Shown: positions 16,442 through 25,648, counted from the first letter of the stretch. The stretch: DNA of 34,949 nucleotides from Candidatus Saccharimonadota bacterium (GCA_014377525.1 JACMPL010000034.1:1-34949), one strand, 5' to 3'. Program-made: numbers and translations. Notes: a model not told the origin generated them from the sequence alone.

Positions 16442-16512
16442 AATAAAAAGGTAGGTTCCAAAAGCGATATTTCTTGCCTGAAAATAATTAACACTTTTAC
16501 TTTTTGGGAACC
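16442..16512 (-). terminator. Possible terminator of the MGH1-like glycosidase gene
   Basis: On the minus strand, GGTTCCCAAAAAG (16512-16500) can pair with CTTTTGGAACC (16464-16454), followed by TACCTTTTTATT. The 35-nt loop is long for an intrinsic terminator. It lies in the 214-nt gap between convergent rmuC and the glycosidase; nothing else is visible in that gap. Confidence 0.35.
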
Positions 16513-16563
16513 AGCGTATTATGGCGAAATTCTATGGCCCTTGATACGCTACTTGAGCTTTAC

Positions 16564-17877
16564 CTAGCTTAGTAGGTCAATTACCAGGGCTGCAGTCCAA
16601 CTGAAGTTGGCAGCACCAGCCCCTTCGCCGTTTAGGGGGTCGAAATATTCGTAAAAGCCGCTTTTAGCGACCATTTCAAGAGTGCTCTCGGTCAAGGCGG
16701 CGGCATGTTCGTGGTAACCGTATCGTTTCAATCCATCGATAATCAGCCAGTTTATGTTAACCCAAGTCGGTCCCTGCCAGTATAGCTTGGGATGAAACCA
16801 ATCAGAATTGATTGGAACGCTTGGCGCTGGGTAGGCCGATCCGAACATCTGCTCATCTTCAAGGTACTTAACCAGGATTGCGGCCCGTTCCTTGGAAATA
16901 CTGCCTGCATATAGTGGCAGGAGTGTTGCGACGGTCGGAATCTTTAATAGTCGGTGGGTTATGAAATCTCGTGAATAGTATTGTTTTGTGTAATCGTCAT
17001 ATAACTCTTCGAGAGCTTTCTCGGTTCGTTTCATACTGGTCAGTAGTTCTTTTGGTAATGCTTCGTGAAGGCTTTTTGCGATTTGACGCAGATGCGTGTT
17101 GGCACGAACTAAGATGTAGTTAAACGATAAATCTTCGATAGTCAGCAATGAGTGATCTAAAATTTTATTGATTTCGTACGATTTGCGGCGTAGTCGACGC
17201 TGCATATCGAACAGGGTTAATGCCTCGATTGTCGAAAACCGTTGGTCGATTGGGACTGAGTGTGTGTCACGCCGGAATAAATTTATCACCATATCGAAGT
17301 GAGTGGCTTTTACGGCTGTTATCCAGAACGGTAGCTGATGCATGTGCATTTCATTTATCCAAGGTGGTGTGTTGTCGAGGCCAGTTTCCCAGGGATGGAT
17401 TTGTAAAGTTAGTCCTTCTTTGTGGGGATCACGTTCGTGATACAGCCACTCGTGGTAGGCCAGCAGGGCGGGCCACATACTCCGATACCAAGTCCGGCGT
17501 TCTGGCCAATCGAGTTTTTCACCGATTTTTACAACGGCTTCGGCTAACACTGGTGGCTGAGTGATACCGGTCGTTGTGACATTGCTCGGAGCGAAGGGGT
17601 TAAGCCAACTCCTCCAAATATTTCGATCGGTGCGGTACTGGGAGTCACTGCGGAAAATAATATTGGGAAACATGCCGTTATGCCATTGGCCACGGAGCAA
17701 ACTGAGCAGCTCGGTTTGGGCTCGGGCAATATTTATGTTTCGAATGCCGATTGCCGCAAAACAACTGTCCCATAGCCATTGATGGGGGTAAAGGCCATGT
17801 GCCGGCTGCGTGTAGCTGCCGCGGTCGTTCATGGTGAGAACTTCGGTTGCTCGATCGAGAAGGTTATTATATTGCAT
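16564..17877 (-). CDS. MGH1/GH63-like (alpha/alpha)6-barrel glycosidase
   Basis: A 437-residue cytosolic enzyme, no signal peptide. It resembles mannosylglycerate-hydrolase/GH63-type (alpha/alpha)6 glycosidases: YPHQWLWDSCFAAIGI (about 30-45), IHPWETGLDNTPPW (about 160-173; the Asp of G-L-D-N-x-P is the usual acid), YWQGPTWVNINWLI (about 367-380) and YEYFDPLNGEGAGAANFSWTAA (about 412-433; the Glu in N-G-E-G is the usual second catalytic residue). These enzymes hydrolyse glucosylglycerate, mannosylglycerate or alpha-glucosides. Substrate is not clear. A -10 TATAAT lies 8 nt before the ATG. Together with GH5 it is one of two carbohydrate-degrading enzymes in the window, this one intracellular. 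Confidence 0.85.
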   Translation of the reverse strand: MQYNNLLDRATEVLTMNDRGSYTQPAHGLYPHQWLWDSCFAAIGIRNINIARAQTELLSLLRGQWHNGMFPNIIFRSDSQYRTDRNIWRSWLNPFAPSNVTTTGITQPPVLAEAVVKIGEKLDWPERRTWYRSMWPALLAYHEWLYHERDPHKEGLTLQIHPWETGLDNTPPWINEMHMHQLPFWITAVKATHFDMVINLFRRDTHSVPIDQRFSTIEALTLFDMQRRLRRKSYEINKILDHSLLTIEDLSFNYILVRANTHLRQIAKSLHEALPKELLTSMKRTEKALEELYDDYTKQYYSRDFITHRLLKIPTVATLLPLYAGSISKERAAILVKYLEDEQMFGSAYPAPSVPINSDWFHPKLYWQGPTWVNINWLIIDGLKRYGYHEHAAALTESTLEMVAKSGFYEYFDPLNGEGAGAANFSWTAALVIDLLS

Positions 17878-17885
17878 ATGTTTAC

Positions 17886-17891
17886 ATTATA
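17886..17891 (-). promoter_or_regulatory. -10 box TATAAT, 8 nt before the glycosidase ATG
   Basis: A consensus TATAAT on the minus strand ends 8 nt before the ATG, so the mRNA would be leaderless or have a leader of 1-2 nt. Confidence 0.6.
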
Positions 17892-17948
17892 CGCGAGAAA
17901 GGTGCTAGCGCTAGCCTGCCACCGCAAACGATCCGACCGGGTAAAATG

Positions 17949-18443
17949 TTAGCGAAAATTATCGAAATTGATTGGAAAATCGAAATCCTGAGCCCGTAGT
18001 AATTGCATGACCTGTTGCAAATCGTCCTTACTATTGCTGGTTACACGCACGGCGTCACCCTGGATCTGGGTTTTAACTTTTGGATATTGTTCGCGGATAG
18101 TAGCGGTAATTTTTTTAGCTTTATCCTGATCGAGGCCTTGCTTGAATGGCACGTCTTGGTACGTCTTTAGGTTACTCTCGACGAACTCTTTGCTGGTATC
18201 AAGCACTTTTTGACTCTGTTCACGGGCAGCCAACTTTTTGCGAGTAATATCTAAGATAGCCTCGATCTGCCACTCGCCGCTGCCAGTGATCTTGAAACCT
18301 TTTTTATCTTCAAGCCAGTCGAGATCAGCCGGGGTACCTTTAAAATCGTAGCGGCTGCCAATCTCACGCTGCGCCTGGTCGAAGACGTTGTTCATCTCGG
18401 CTTTGTCGAATTCAGAAACTATATCAAAAGAAAAATTTGCCAT
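17949..18443 (-). CDS. yajQ: YajQ family nucleotide-binding protein (DUF520)
   Basis: A 164-residue YajQ (DUF520) protein with the family's two ferredoxin-like RNP folds. The start FSFDIVSEFDKAEMNNVFDQ, the segment EIGSRYDFKGT (about 27-37) and the end VTSNSKDDLQQVMQLLRAQDFDFPINFDNFR are characteristic, and the full family length is present. YajQ proteins bind nucleotides, tRNA or, in some pathogens, cyclic di-GMP; the role here is unknown. The -10 TACAAT lies 6 nt before the ATG, and the gene starts divergently from the gene at 18497, with only 53 nt between the starts. Confidence 0.95.
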   Translation of the reverse strand: MANFSFDIVSEFDKAEMNNVFDQAQREIGSRYDFKGTPADLDWLEDKKGFKITGSGEWQIEAILDITRKKLAAREQSQKVLDTSKEFVESNLKTYQDVPFKQGLDQDKAKKITATIREQYPKVKTQIQGDAVRVTSNSKDDLQQVMQLLRAQDFDFPINFDNFR

Positions 18444-18449
18444 GCAATC

Positions 18450-18455
18450 ATTGTA
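18450..18455 (-). promoter_or_regulatory. -10 box TACAAT, 6 nt before the yajQ ATG
   Basis: TACAAT on the minus strand ends 6 nt before the ATG of yajQ, within the 53-nt divergent gap. No equally good element is seen for the divergent gene. Confidence 0.6.
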
Positions 18456-18496
18456 ACAAAAAACACCATTGACGTGTCGCTAATGCTTGTGGCTAA

Positions 18497-19192
18497 ATGG
18501 CGGTAATGAAAACTGCGCATCCAGAAACGACCCAAAGCATCTCGAACTTATTAGCAACGACTGAAATGTATGGCACTCCCCACGCAGCTTGTATGGCAAT
18601 GATGATGCAGGCCAGTGGTATTACGGAGGAATTGCCTGACATTCAACACATTGCTTCCTTTGCACGAGTTGATCGCTTTAGACCGGTTACGACAGTCCTT
18701 GGCGCAGCCTGCTCGTTCAATGATATTGGTTTCGACGTGAGATTCGTGGGCGCGCCGGACACGGAGATGCTTAATGAGCAGCCCCGAGCAATGCACGAAT
18801 GGCAACAAATATTGGAGTCTAGAACGAGGACGAGTTTTTCGAGCGTGGCACCGATAGAAGCGGACGTCGTTAAGCTGCTAGCGCCTGGTTCGCGGACGCC
18901 GTGGCTGACAATGCTGTATGTTAATCCGGGCGCCCTTGAGCAGTCATTTGACGGTGTTCATCCGACGCTCGTCCAGAATATAGCGGCTGATCATGCTAAA
19001 GTTGTCGTTTCCGACCCGGGCTCCGAGCATCACGAAGGGCAAACATATCGATCAATTTTGCTTGCACGCGCTCTTGGCAGTAGCACATTGCATAATGGTG
19101 CGATCAGTTTACTGGCTATCCGCCGGCGGACGTCAGCCGACGAACGGGTTGTCATCAGGAACACTCAGCCAGCCGGTGCAAAATATAATTAG
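18497..19192 (+). CDS. Unknown protein, weakly C39-like (cysteine peptidase fold?)
   Basis: A 231-residue cytosolic protein I do not recognise with confidence. The segment YGTPHAACMAMMMQASG (about 25-41) resembles the active-site helix of C39-like papain-fold peptidases (C-G-P-A-x-L-A-M), with Cys32 as possible nucleophile. A later DHAKVVVSDPGS (about 171-182) resembles the His strand and the following D-P of that fold. The middle and the linker between them are unlike any C39 protein I know. It might be a peptidase, a transglutaminase-like enzyme or an inactive relative. An alternative start at the ATG at 18506 (MKTAHPE) is equally possible; neither has a clear ribosome site. It stands divergent from yajQ and 48 nt before pheS, from which it is separated by a good -10 box. 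Confidence 0.6.
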   Translation: MAVMKTAHPETTQSISNLLATTEMYGTPHAACMAMMMQASGITEELPDIQHIASFARVDRFRPVTTVLGAACSFNDIGFDVRFVGAPDTEMLNEQPRAMHEWQQILESRTRTSFSSVAPIEADVVKLLAPGSRTPWLTMLYVNPGALEQSFDGVHPTLVQNIAADHAKVVVSDPGSEHHEGQTYRSILLARALGSSTLHNGAISLLAIRRRTSADERVVIRNTQPAGAKYN

Positions 19193-19220
19193 CAAATCGT
19201 ATCGCCGCTTAAACAGACTT

Positions 19221-19229
19221 TGCTATACT
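19221..19229 (+). promoter_or_regulatory. Extended -10 (TGC-TATACT) of the pheST operon
   Basis: TGCTATACT ends 11 nt before the ATG at 19241, predicting a 4-5 nt leader. It decides the pheS start: the in-frame TTG at 19220 would lie upstream of the transcript. No T-box leader is present. Confidence 0.65.
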
Positions 19230-19240
19230 TGTTAACAGAT

Positions 19241-20290
19241 ATGACATATGCAAACTCCGAAATTACTGCTGCTGCCGAAATTCTGCATACCCGTTTGCAA
19301 ACTTTGGCAATCAAATCAGATATTCTTAGGGCTGTGGAGTTAAAAGCTCTTTATGATCAACTTAAAACGCTACCCACCGACCAAAAGGGTAGTTTCGGAA
19401 AAGAAGTAAACCAGTTACGCAACGAGCTGCAAGCGGTCGTTGACGACGCAAGCAGCCAAACCGAAAAGCTACCGGCAATCGATGTTACGGCTCCCTTCGA
19501 ATGTAATACTAAACCGGAGGATCGTCCAGCCCTGTTGTCCTCCGCAACGGGCAGCGAGCATCCTTTAACTATCGAAATTACGACTATGCTTGATATCTTC
19601 ACGCGCATGGGCTTTTCGGCCATCGAATCACGTGAGTTGGACGACGACTATCACATGTTTGGCGCACTTAATTTTCCTGAAGATCATCCAGCCCGTGGCG
19701 ATTACGATACGTTTATGACCGTCCAAACCGATGCTAACGGCAAGCGATTAATAGCACCCGCTCATACGTCGGTAATGCAGAACCGTATCTTAAAAGCCAA
19801 CAAAATAAATCTTGAGGCCGGAAAACCAATCGCGGCTGTGATGCCAGGCCGTGTGTTCCGCAACGAAGATCTTGATGCTACCCACGAGCATACGTTTCAT
19901 CAGCTCGAAGGCATCTATGTCGACCGAGGCGTCCATGTTGGCATGCTGATCGCGACGATCACGGCGTTTTTGAATGAATATTTCCATCAGCAGCTCACGA
20001 CGAAAATTCAGCCATTTTATTTTCCATTCACGGAACCAAGTTTTGAGTTTGCACTGCAACGTCCAGACGCTCTTAAAAAAGATGATTCCGAAGAACAGAA
20101 ATGGTTGGAGCTAATGGGCTGTGGAATGATTCATCCCAATGTTCTGCGGGAAGCCGGAATCGACCCTGAAATTTACAGTGGCTTCGCCTGGGGTTACGGT
20201 ATCGAACGGTTAGTTATCATGAAATACGGTATCGAGGATATTCGTCATTTCGAAGCGGCTAAGCTTGATTTCCTGAGGCAGTTCGCATGA
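19241..20290 (+). CDS. pheS: Phenylalanine-tRNA ligase alpha subunit
   Basis: A 349-residue class II aminoacyl-tRNA synthetase catalytic subunit, which with PheT charges tRNA-Phe. Residues 1-90 form the coiled-coil arm. The catalytic domain has GRVFRNEDLDATHEHTFHQLEG (motif 2, about 200-221) and GFAWGYGIERLVIMKYGI (motif 3, about 315-332), and the strand with QPFYFPFTEPSFEF between them. Length and motifs are normal. The ATGA at its end overlaps the pheT start by 4 nt, which means translational coupling. The start is set by the -10 box, and MTYANSEITAAAEIL is a normal beginning. Confidence 0.97.
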   Translation: MTYANSEITAAAEILHTRLQTLAIKSDILRAVELKALYDQLKTLPTDQKGSFGKEVNQLRNELQAVVDDASSQTEKLPAIDVTAPFECNTKPEDRPALLSSATGSEHPLTIEITTMLDIFTRMGFSAIESRELDDDYHMFGALNFPEDHPARGDYDTFMTVQTDANGKRLIAPAHTSVMQNRILKANKINLEAGKPIAAVMPGRVFRNEDLDATHEHTFHQLEGIYVDRGVHVGMLIATITAFLNEYFHQQLTTKIQPFYFPFTEPSFEFALQRPDALKKDDSEEQKWLELMGCGMIHPNVLREAGIDPEIYSGFAWGYGIERLVIMKYGIEDIRHFEAAKLDFLRQFA

Positions 20291-22812
20291 AGGTAAGTCT
20301 AAACTGGATTTCGCAGTATATCGGCGCTGAGCTGCCACCAGCCAGTGAACTGATTGACGTAATTGGCAGGCAACTCGGAGCAGTCGAGACGGTGACTGAT
20401 GTCGGCGCTAAGTATCAGGGAGTGATTATTGTGAAAGTCGTCAGTTGCGTTCCCCACCAAGATTCTGATCACCTCAATGTTTGCCTGGTTGATGACGGTG
20501 GTAAGTTGCCGGATATTGACCGCGACAAAGATGGTTTGGTTCAGGTTGTTTGCGGTGCATCGAATGTCCGCGCTGGAATAACGGTTGCTTGGTTGCCACC
20601 GGGCTCGAGCGTCCCCGAAAGTTACGATACCGTACCATTTGTGCTGAGTGCGCGTGAACTGCGAGGGGTGCTCAGCAATGGCATGCTCGCGAGCCCTAAA
20701 GAACTTTCGATCGGTGATAGCCATGATGGCATATTAATTCTCGAAGATGAAACTAAAGCTGGTGCCGATTTCGCTGAAACATACGGGCTCAATGACACGA
20801 TCATTGAGATTGAAAATAAAATGTTCACGCACCGTCCCGATTGCTTCGGGATGCTTGGTGTCGCGCGCGAGATTGCCGGGATTCTTGGGGTAGCGTTCCA
20901 TTCACCGAACGTATTCTTGAATAAGGCGCAGCCAGCAACGGCCGAAGACAGTGGCCGTCTGCTGATTCGTAATAAATTGCCGACGCTGACGCCTCGATAC
21001 TCGGCGCAGATATTCGACAACATCACTGTAGGCTCGTCACCGATTTGGCTACAAACTTATTTGTCACGAGTCGGCATACGGCCGATCAACAATATTGTCG
21101 ACCTAACAAATTATTTTATGATGCTCACCGGCCAGCCAATGCACGCCTACGACTACGACAAAGTTGCCGCGCGTGATGGTAATGCCGAACAGGCCTCCAT
21201 CATTATTCGGTCTCCAACGCCAAGCGAAGAATTAACGTTACTAAACGGTAAAACAATTGTTATCCGTGACGATGCGATAGTCATTGCTACCGAATCCGGT
21301 GCGATTGGTCTTGGTGGCGTAATGGGTGGTCAAGATACGGAAGTCGATGACGGCACGACGAGTATCATTTTGGAATCGGCTAACTTCAACATGTATTCAA
21401 TTCGTAAAACTAGTATGCATCATGGTCTGTTCAGCGAAGCCGTGACTCGCTTCAACAAAGGCCAAAGTCCACTCCAGACTCTACGTGTTCTAAAATGGGC
21501 GTGTCAAGAAATACTAGCTATCACTGGCGCAACAGCGGCTCAAACGATCTACGATGATAATCATTTGCCGGATAATGTATTGGCACAGGATAGTATCCAT
21601 TCGACTGTAACGTTGCCCATTGAACTCCTAACTAGTCGACTTGGCATCGAAATTGACCGTGAGGCAGCTGCGGCAATGCTACGCTGCGTTGAATTCGATG
21701 CATCCGCAAATGATGCGGTTTTACAAGTAAATGCTCCATTCTGGCGCACTGATATCGAGATTCGTGAAGATGTCATCGAGGAAGTTGGCCGATTATACGG
21801 CTACGATAAACTTCGATTAGAATTACCAAGCCGGACGATAGCACCGGCTGCTTACAACGAAACATTGGCACTCAAGGCTAAGATACGAACGTATCTGGCC
21901 AAGGCTGGTGCCAACGAAGTCCTGACCTATAGCTTTGTGCATGGCAACTTGCTCGATAAAGTCGGCCAGGACAGGCAACTGGCATTTTCGTTAAGTAATG
22001 CACTCAGCCCAGATCTGCAGTATTACCGGATGAGCCTTATGCCGAGCTTGCTCGACAAAGTGCACGCCAATAGTAAAGCTGGCTACGATGAGTTTGCCCT
22101 ATTTGAAATTGGTAAGTCACACATCCTGTTGCACGAGGATGACGGCGAGGATGGGCTACCACAGGAGTTTGACATACTTGGGTTTGTCTATGCGTCTAGC
22201 AATAAGCTAAAAAAATCCGGTGCTGGTTTTTACGAAGCCAAACGGTTCTTAAATGGGTTGGCCAGCGAGCTTGGTATTAGGCTTGAATTCGCTGTCTTGA
22301 AAGATAGTCCAGACGTTCCAATAATGAAACCATATGACATTGAGCGCTCAGCCTACATAACCGATGCTGTAACCGGAACGTTCATTGGAATCGTCGGCGA
22401 GTTTACGGCGAGCACCCGCAAAAATCTCAAATTACCACAACGCTCGGCCGGTTTCGAAATCAGCATTAGCGAACTTGTCCGGCTCGCGACCACTGGTAGG
22501 GAATACGTCCCTAAATCCCGTTTCCCAGAAATTTCTCATGATATTTGCTACAAAGTGCCAACGACTACTACCTATGGTGAATTGAATGATTTCTTTAGCG
22601 CTCAAGTAAAAATAAATCGTCCGGAACAAACAAATATTACCATCGAATTAGTCGATATTTATCAGCGGAGCGATGACGCCGATCATAAACAAATTACGTT
22701 CCGTCTGAGGATTACTTCGCGCGTTCGTACGATGACCGACGACGAGGTTTCCCGTATCCTGAGCGTAGTTACGGCCGACGTCATCGAAACATTCGGCGCA
22801 GAAAAGATATAG
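20287..22812 (+). CDS. pheT: Phenylalanine-tRNA ligase beta subunit
   Basis: An 841-residue beta subunit of the heterotetrameric synthetase. In order it has the N-terminal and EMAP-like tRNA-binding domain (about 40-155; VCGASNVRAG is its landmark), B3/B4 editing domain with RYSAQIFDNI and NIVDLTNYFMMLTGQPMHAYDYDKV (about 250-300), B5 domain, the core with SLSNALSPDLQYYRMSLMPSLL (about 560-581), and the C-terminal FDX-ACB anticodon-binding domain from about residue 735 (SRFPEISHDICYKVP). The length is normal. It overlaps pheS by 4 nt and ends 2 nt before the ABC exporter gene, so all are probably one transcript. Confidence 0.97.
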   Translation: MKVSLNWISQYIGAELPPASELIDVIGRQLGAVETVTDVGAKYQGVIIVKVVSCVPHQDSDHLNVCLVDDGGKLPDIDRDKDGLVQVVCGASNVRAGITVAWLPPGSSVPESYDTVPFVLSARELRGVLSNGMLASPKELSIGDSHDGILILEDETKAGADFAETYGLNDTIIEIENKMFTHRPDCFGMLGVAREIAGILGVAFHSPNVFLNKAQPATAEDSGRLLIRNKLPTLTPRYSAQIFDNITVGSSPIWLQTYLSRVGIRPINNIVDLTNYFMMLTGQPMHAYDYDKVAARDGNAEQASIIIRSPTPSEELTLLNGKTIVIRDDAIVIATESGAIGLGGVMGGQDTEVDDGTTSIILESANFNMYSIRKTSMHHGLFSEAVTRFNKGQSPLQTLRVLKWACQEILAITGATAAQTIYDDNHLPDNVLAQDSIHSTVTLPIELLTSRLGIEIDREAAAAMLRCVEFDASANDAVLQVNAPFWRTDIEIREDVIEEVGRLYGYDKLRLELPSRTIAPAAYNETLALKAKIRTYLAKAGANEVLTYSFVHGNLLDKVGQDRQLAFSLSNALSPDLQYYRMSLMPSLLDKVHANSKAGYDEFALFEIGKSHILLHEDDGEDGLPQEFDILGFVYASSNKLKKSGAGFYEAKRFLNGLASELGIRLEFAVLKDSPDVPIMKPYDIERSAYITDAVTGTFIGIVGEFTASTRKNLKLPQRSAGFEISISELVRLATTGREYVPKSRFPEISHDICYKVPTTTTYGELNDFFSAQVKINRPEQTNITIELVDIYQRSDDADHKQITFRLRITSRVRTMTDDEVSRILSVVTADVIETFGAEKI

Positions 22813-22814
22813 CT

Positions 22815-24599
22815 ATGAAAGACCTCTGGCGGATCATAAAATTTACGAGCGAACTTAAACGTTACTATTTTTCGATCAGTTTATTTACCATCATTATTGC
22901 TGGAATCGGCGTGTTGCAGCCAATTTTCACCAAAGGCGCGATCGATCAAATTACAAAGTTAGTGGCCGGTGGTCAAGCCAATGTCAAAACGGTTGCGATC
23001 TTTGCGGGTCTGATCTTTTTAACGGACGTTATCCAAACGCTACTCAATAACGTCAGCGGCTACTACGGCGATATATTAAGTATTAAGATTCAACGCCAAA
23101 TGAGTAAAAGATATTTTGAGCATATGCTCAAACTGCCACAAAAATATTTCGACAATGAGCTTACTGGTACTATTATCAACCGCATGTCACGTGGCATCAG
23201 CCAAATATCCGGTTTCATGCAAACCATCAGTAATAACTTCCTGCAATTTGTTTTTAGTACCGTATTTATACTTGTCGTTGTAGCATTTTATTCGTGGCAG
23301 GTCAGTCTGATGCTGTTCATCTTGTACCCGATCTTTATATATCTGACGACTCGAAGCAGCGAAACTTGGCAGGGATATCAAAAAATTATCAACCATGAAC
23401 AAGATAGTGCGAGTGGTCGGTTCGCCGAAGCAATCGGGCAAGTAAAAGTTGTCAAAAGTTTTATGCAGGAGAAGCGGGAACTAAAACTATTTGATAGTCA
23501 TTACAATACTAGTATCAAAACGACCGACCCACAAAGCCGGTACTGGCATAGGCAAGACATTATTCGTCGTTTAGTTTTGAATGTTATTTTCTTTGCGATT
23601 TTTGCGTTTATTTTTGTTCAGACTGCCCGAGGTGTTTACTCGATCGGTACCATGGTATTGCTGATTCAGTACGCCGTCTTGATCCGCATCCCAATATTTA
23701 GTATCAGCTTTCTTGTCGATCAAACGCAGCGAACCCTGGCTAACACCCGTGACTATTTCGTGGCCATGGATATCGAGCCAGAGATCGTTGATAAGCCACA
23801 GGCCCGACCGTTAACACTTACTGCTGGTGCGGTATTGTTTCAGGATGTCGCGTTCGGATATGACTTGGAAAAAATCGTTCTGCAAAATTTAACATTCAGT
23901 TTGCCACCTAATAAACGGACGGCTCTAGTTGGTGAAAGCGGCGAAGGCAAGACGACGATTACGAATCTGTTGTTACGATTGTACGAAATTAACAGTGGCA
24001 GTATCACTGTCGACGGTCAAGATATTGCCGGAGTGACGCAGCGTTCGTTGCGTGACGCAATCGCCGTGGTGTTTCAAGAGCCAGCCCTGTTTAGCGGTAC
24101 GATCCACGAAAATATTGCCTATGCTCGGTCGACGGCGACCGAGGCCGAGGTAATGGCAGCTGCCAAAGCTGCCAATGCTCACGAGTTCATCGCCAAATTT
24201 GAACACGGGTATCAAAGTGAGATCGGTGAGCGTGGCCTACGGCTTTCTGGTGGTCAAAAACAGCGTATCGCAATTGCCCGGGCAATACTTAAGGACGCGC
24301 CAATTCTTATACTAGACGAAGCGACTAGCAGTCTTGATAGCAAGAGCGAGCGAATGGTTCAGCAGGCACTTGAACGTTTAATGAAGGGGCGCACGACACT
24401 CATCATTGCGCATCGTTTGAGTACTATTCAGTCCGTCGATCAGATTGTCACGCTTCGTAACAAAACCGTTGACGAAATCGGTTCGCCAGCTCAGCTAGCT
24501 CTAAGTGGTGGCATTTATGCACAGTTACTTGCTCTCCAGAGCGCAACCAGCGAAGCAGACAAAAAGAAGCTTCGTGCCTACGAAATGATGGCTAAGTAG
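22815..24599 (+). CDS. ABC exporter half-transporter (fused TMD-NBD)
   Basis: A 594-residue type IV (MsbA-like) ABC exporter half-molecule, which would work as a dimer in the membrane. Six transmembrane helices are visible in about 1-300. The ATPase carries Walker A GESGEGKTT (about 373-381), Q-loop VVFQEPALF, signature LSGGQKQR (about 477), Walker B ILILDEATSSLD (about 494-505), and the switch His in IIAHRLS. All catalytic residues are present; the A-loop Tyr in FGYDLEKIVL is also there. Cargo cannot be read off; lipid or peptide is usual for this type. It follows pheT by 2 nt and its stop overlaps the Nudix GTG by one base. Confidence 0.93.
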   Translation: MKDLWRIIKFTSELKRYYFSISLFTIIIAGIGVLQPIFTKGAIDQITKLVAGGQANVKTVAIFAGLIFLTDVIQTLLNNVSGYYGDILSIKIQRQMSKRYFEHMLKLPQKYFDNELTGTIINRMSRGISQISGFMQTISNNFLQFVFSTVFILVVVAFYSWQVSLMLFILYPIFIYLTTRSSETWQGYQKIINHEQDSASGRFAEAIGQVKVVKSFMQEKRELKLFDSHYNTSIKTTDPQSRYWHRQDIIRRLVLNVIFFAIFAFIFVQTARGVYSIGTMVLLIQYAVLIRIPIFSISFLVDQTQRTLANTRDYFVAMDIEPEIVDKPQARPLTLTAGAVLFQDVAFGYDLEKIVLQNLTFSLPPNKRTALVGESGEGKTTITNLLLRLYEINSGSITVDGQDIAGVTQRSLRDAIAVVFQEPALFSGTIHENIAYARSTATEAEVMAAAKAANAHEFIAKFEHGYQSEIGERGLRLSGGQKQRIAIARAILKDAPILILDEATSSLDSKSERMVQQALERLMKGRTTLIIAHRLSTIQSVDQIVTLRNKTVDEIGSPAQLALSGGIYAQLLALQSATSEADKKKLRAYEMMAK

Positions 24600-25063
24600 T
24601 GAACGCTATCCGGGCCCGTGACACCGCTCGCGGTATAGTGGTTCGTGACGGTAATATACTACTTATTGAACGTTTCCGCGGTGAGCTCCATTACTTCTCT
24701 ATCCCTGGCGGTGGTATAGAGCCAGGTGAAACTCCAGCGCAGACGGCGCTACGTGAGATTGCCGAAGAGACATCACTCAATGTTAGTCTGGTGCGGCAAG
24801 TACTCATAATGCGCGACGGGCCCCGTACGCACTATATTTATCTTTGTACATATGTTTCTGGCGAGCCATATTTGCCACCAGATGCGCCCGAAGCCCAGAT
24901 CTATGACCCGTATAATCGCTTTGAGCCTTGCTGGCTGCCAATCAGCGCACTTGACTCGTCGCCATTCGTATATTGGGAACCATTGCGCGCGGCAATCATC
25001 AATGGCCTTGCCAAAGGGTTTGCTGCAGAACCACTGGTTGTATCTGCGTCGACTTCCAGGTAA
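24599..25063 (+). CDS. Nudix hydrolase (GTG start)
   Basis: A 154-residue Nudix-fold pyrophosphohydrolase. The Nudix box, G-x5-E-x7-R-E-I-x-E-E-x-S-L, reads GGIEPGE...ALREIAEETSL (about 41-63), with Ser where Gly is usual. The box glutamates coordinate Mg2+. Substrates range from oxidised nucleotides to NDP-sugars and cannot be told here. The first turn RDTARGIVVRDGNILLIER is the normal family start, which supports the GTG that overlaps the TAG of the ABC gene by one base (TAGTG). It lies between the exporter and the FKBP gene, 30 nt before the latter. Confidence 0.9.
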   Translation: MNAIRARDTARGIVVRDGNILLIERFRGELHYFSIPGGGIEPGETPAQTALREIAEETSLNVSLVRQVLIMRDGPRTHYIYLCTYVSGEPYLPPDAPEAQIYDPYNRFEPCWLPISALDSSPFVYWEPLRAAIINGLAKGFAAEPLVVSASTSR

Positions 25064-25093
25064 AATGAATAATGAATTACAAGAGGAGAAAAC

Positions 25094-25648
25094 ATGGCAC
25101 GGAAACGTGATCGAGCGTTCGCACTCTTCGGAGCCGGACTATTTTTATTAACATCATCAGCTTTGACTATCGCCGTTGTCTACAGCCTCTTTGAGCAAAA
25201 GAACAAAGATAAAGCCGTTAGCACTCCGACAAGTCCAGCACAGACGCAGGAGAAAACCGTGGATCCATCAGCAAAACTACAAGGTAAACCACTGGCTGGT
25301 TTCACGCCCGTTGCAAGCATCCCTTCATTACAAAAAGTCGACACGACCGAAGGATCTGGTGATGTCGTCAAGTCTAGCGACACCGTAACCGTTGATTACA
25401 CTGGTGCAGTTGCTGCTACCGGCGTCGTCTTCCAAAGCTCAAAAGACTCCGGTCAACATGTCAGCTTTGGACTAAATCAAGTCATTAAGGGTTGGACCGA
25501 AGGTGTCCCCGGCATGAAAGTCGGTGGTACCCGACGCCTACTGATTCCGGCTGCCGAAGCATACGGTGCAAATCCTCCAGCCAGTTCGGGCATTCCTGCT
25601 AACGCTGATCTCGTGTTTGACATTACGCTTTACAAAATTGGCAGTTAG
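25094..25648 (+). CDS. Membrane-anchored FKBP-type peptidyl-prolyl isomerase
   Basis: A 184-residue protein with an N-terminal transmembrane anchor (about 9-32), a flexible Thr/Pro/Gln-rich linker (35-75) and an FKBP domain (about 78-184) facing outside. Landmarks are DTVTVDYTGAVAATGVVFQSS, VIKGWTEGVPGMKVGGTRRLLIP, and EAYGANPPASSGIPANADLVFDITL. The Y-x-G...G-x-x-F, V-I-x-G-W and Y-G pattern of active FKBPs is kept. It would speed folding of exported proteins. AGAGGAGA at 25082-25089 is its ribosome site. It closes the pheST-ABC-Nudix-FKBP run and precedes a good promoter for glutaredoxin. Confidence 0.92.
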   Translation: MARKRDRAFALFGAGLFLLTSSALTIAVVYSLFEQKNKDKAVSTPTSPAQTQEKTVDPSAKLQGKPLAGFTPVASIPSLQKVDTTEGSGDVVKSSDTVTVDYTGAVAATGVVFQSSKDSGQHVSFGLNQVIKGWTEGVPGMKVGGTRRLLIPAAEAYGANPPASSGIPANADLVFDITLYKIGS

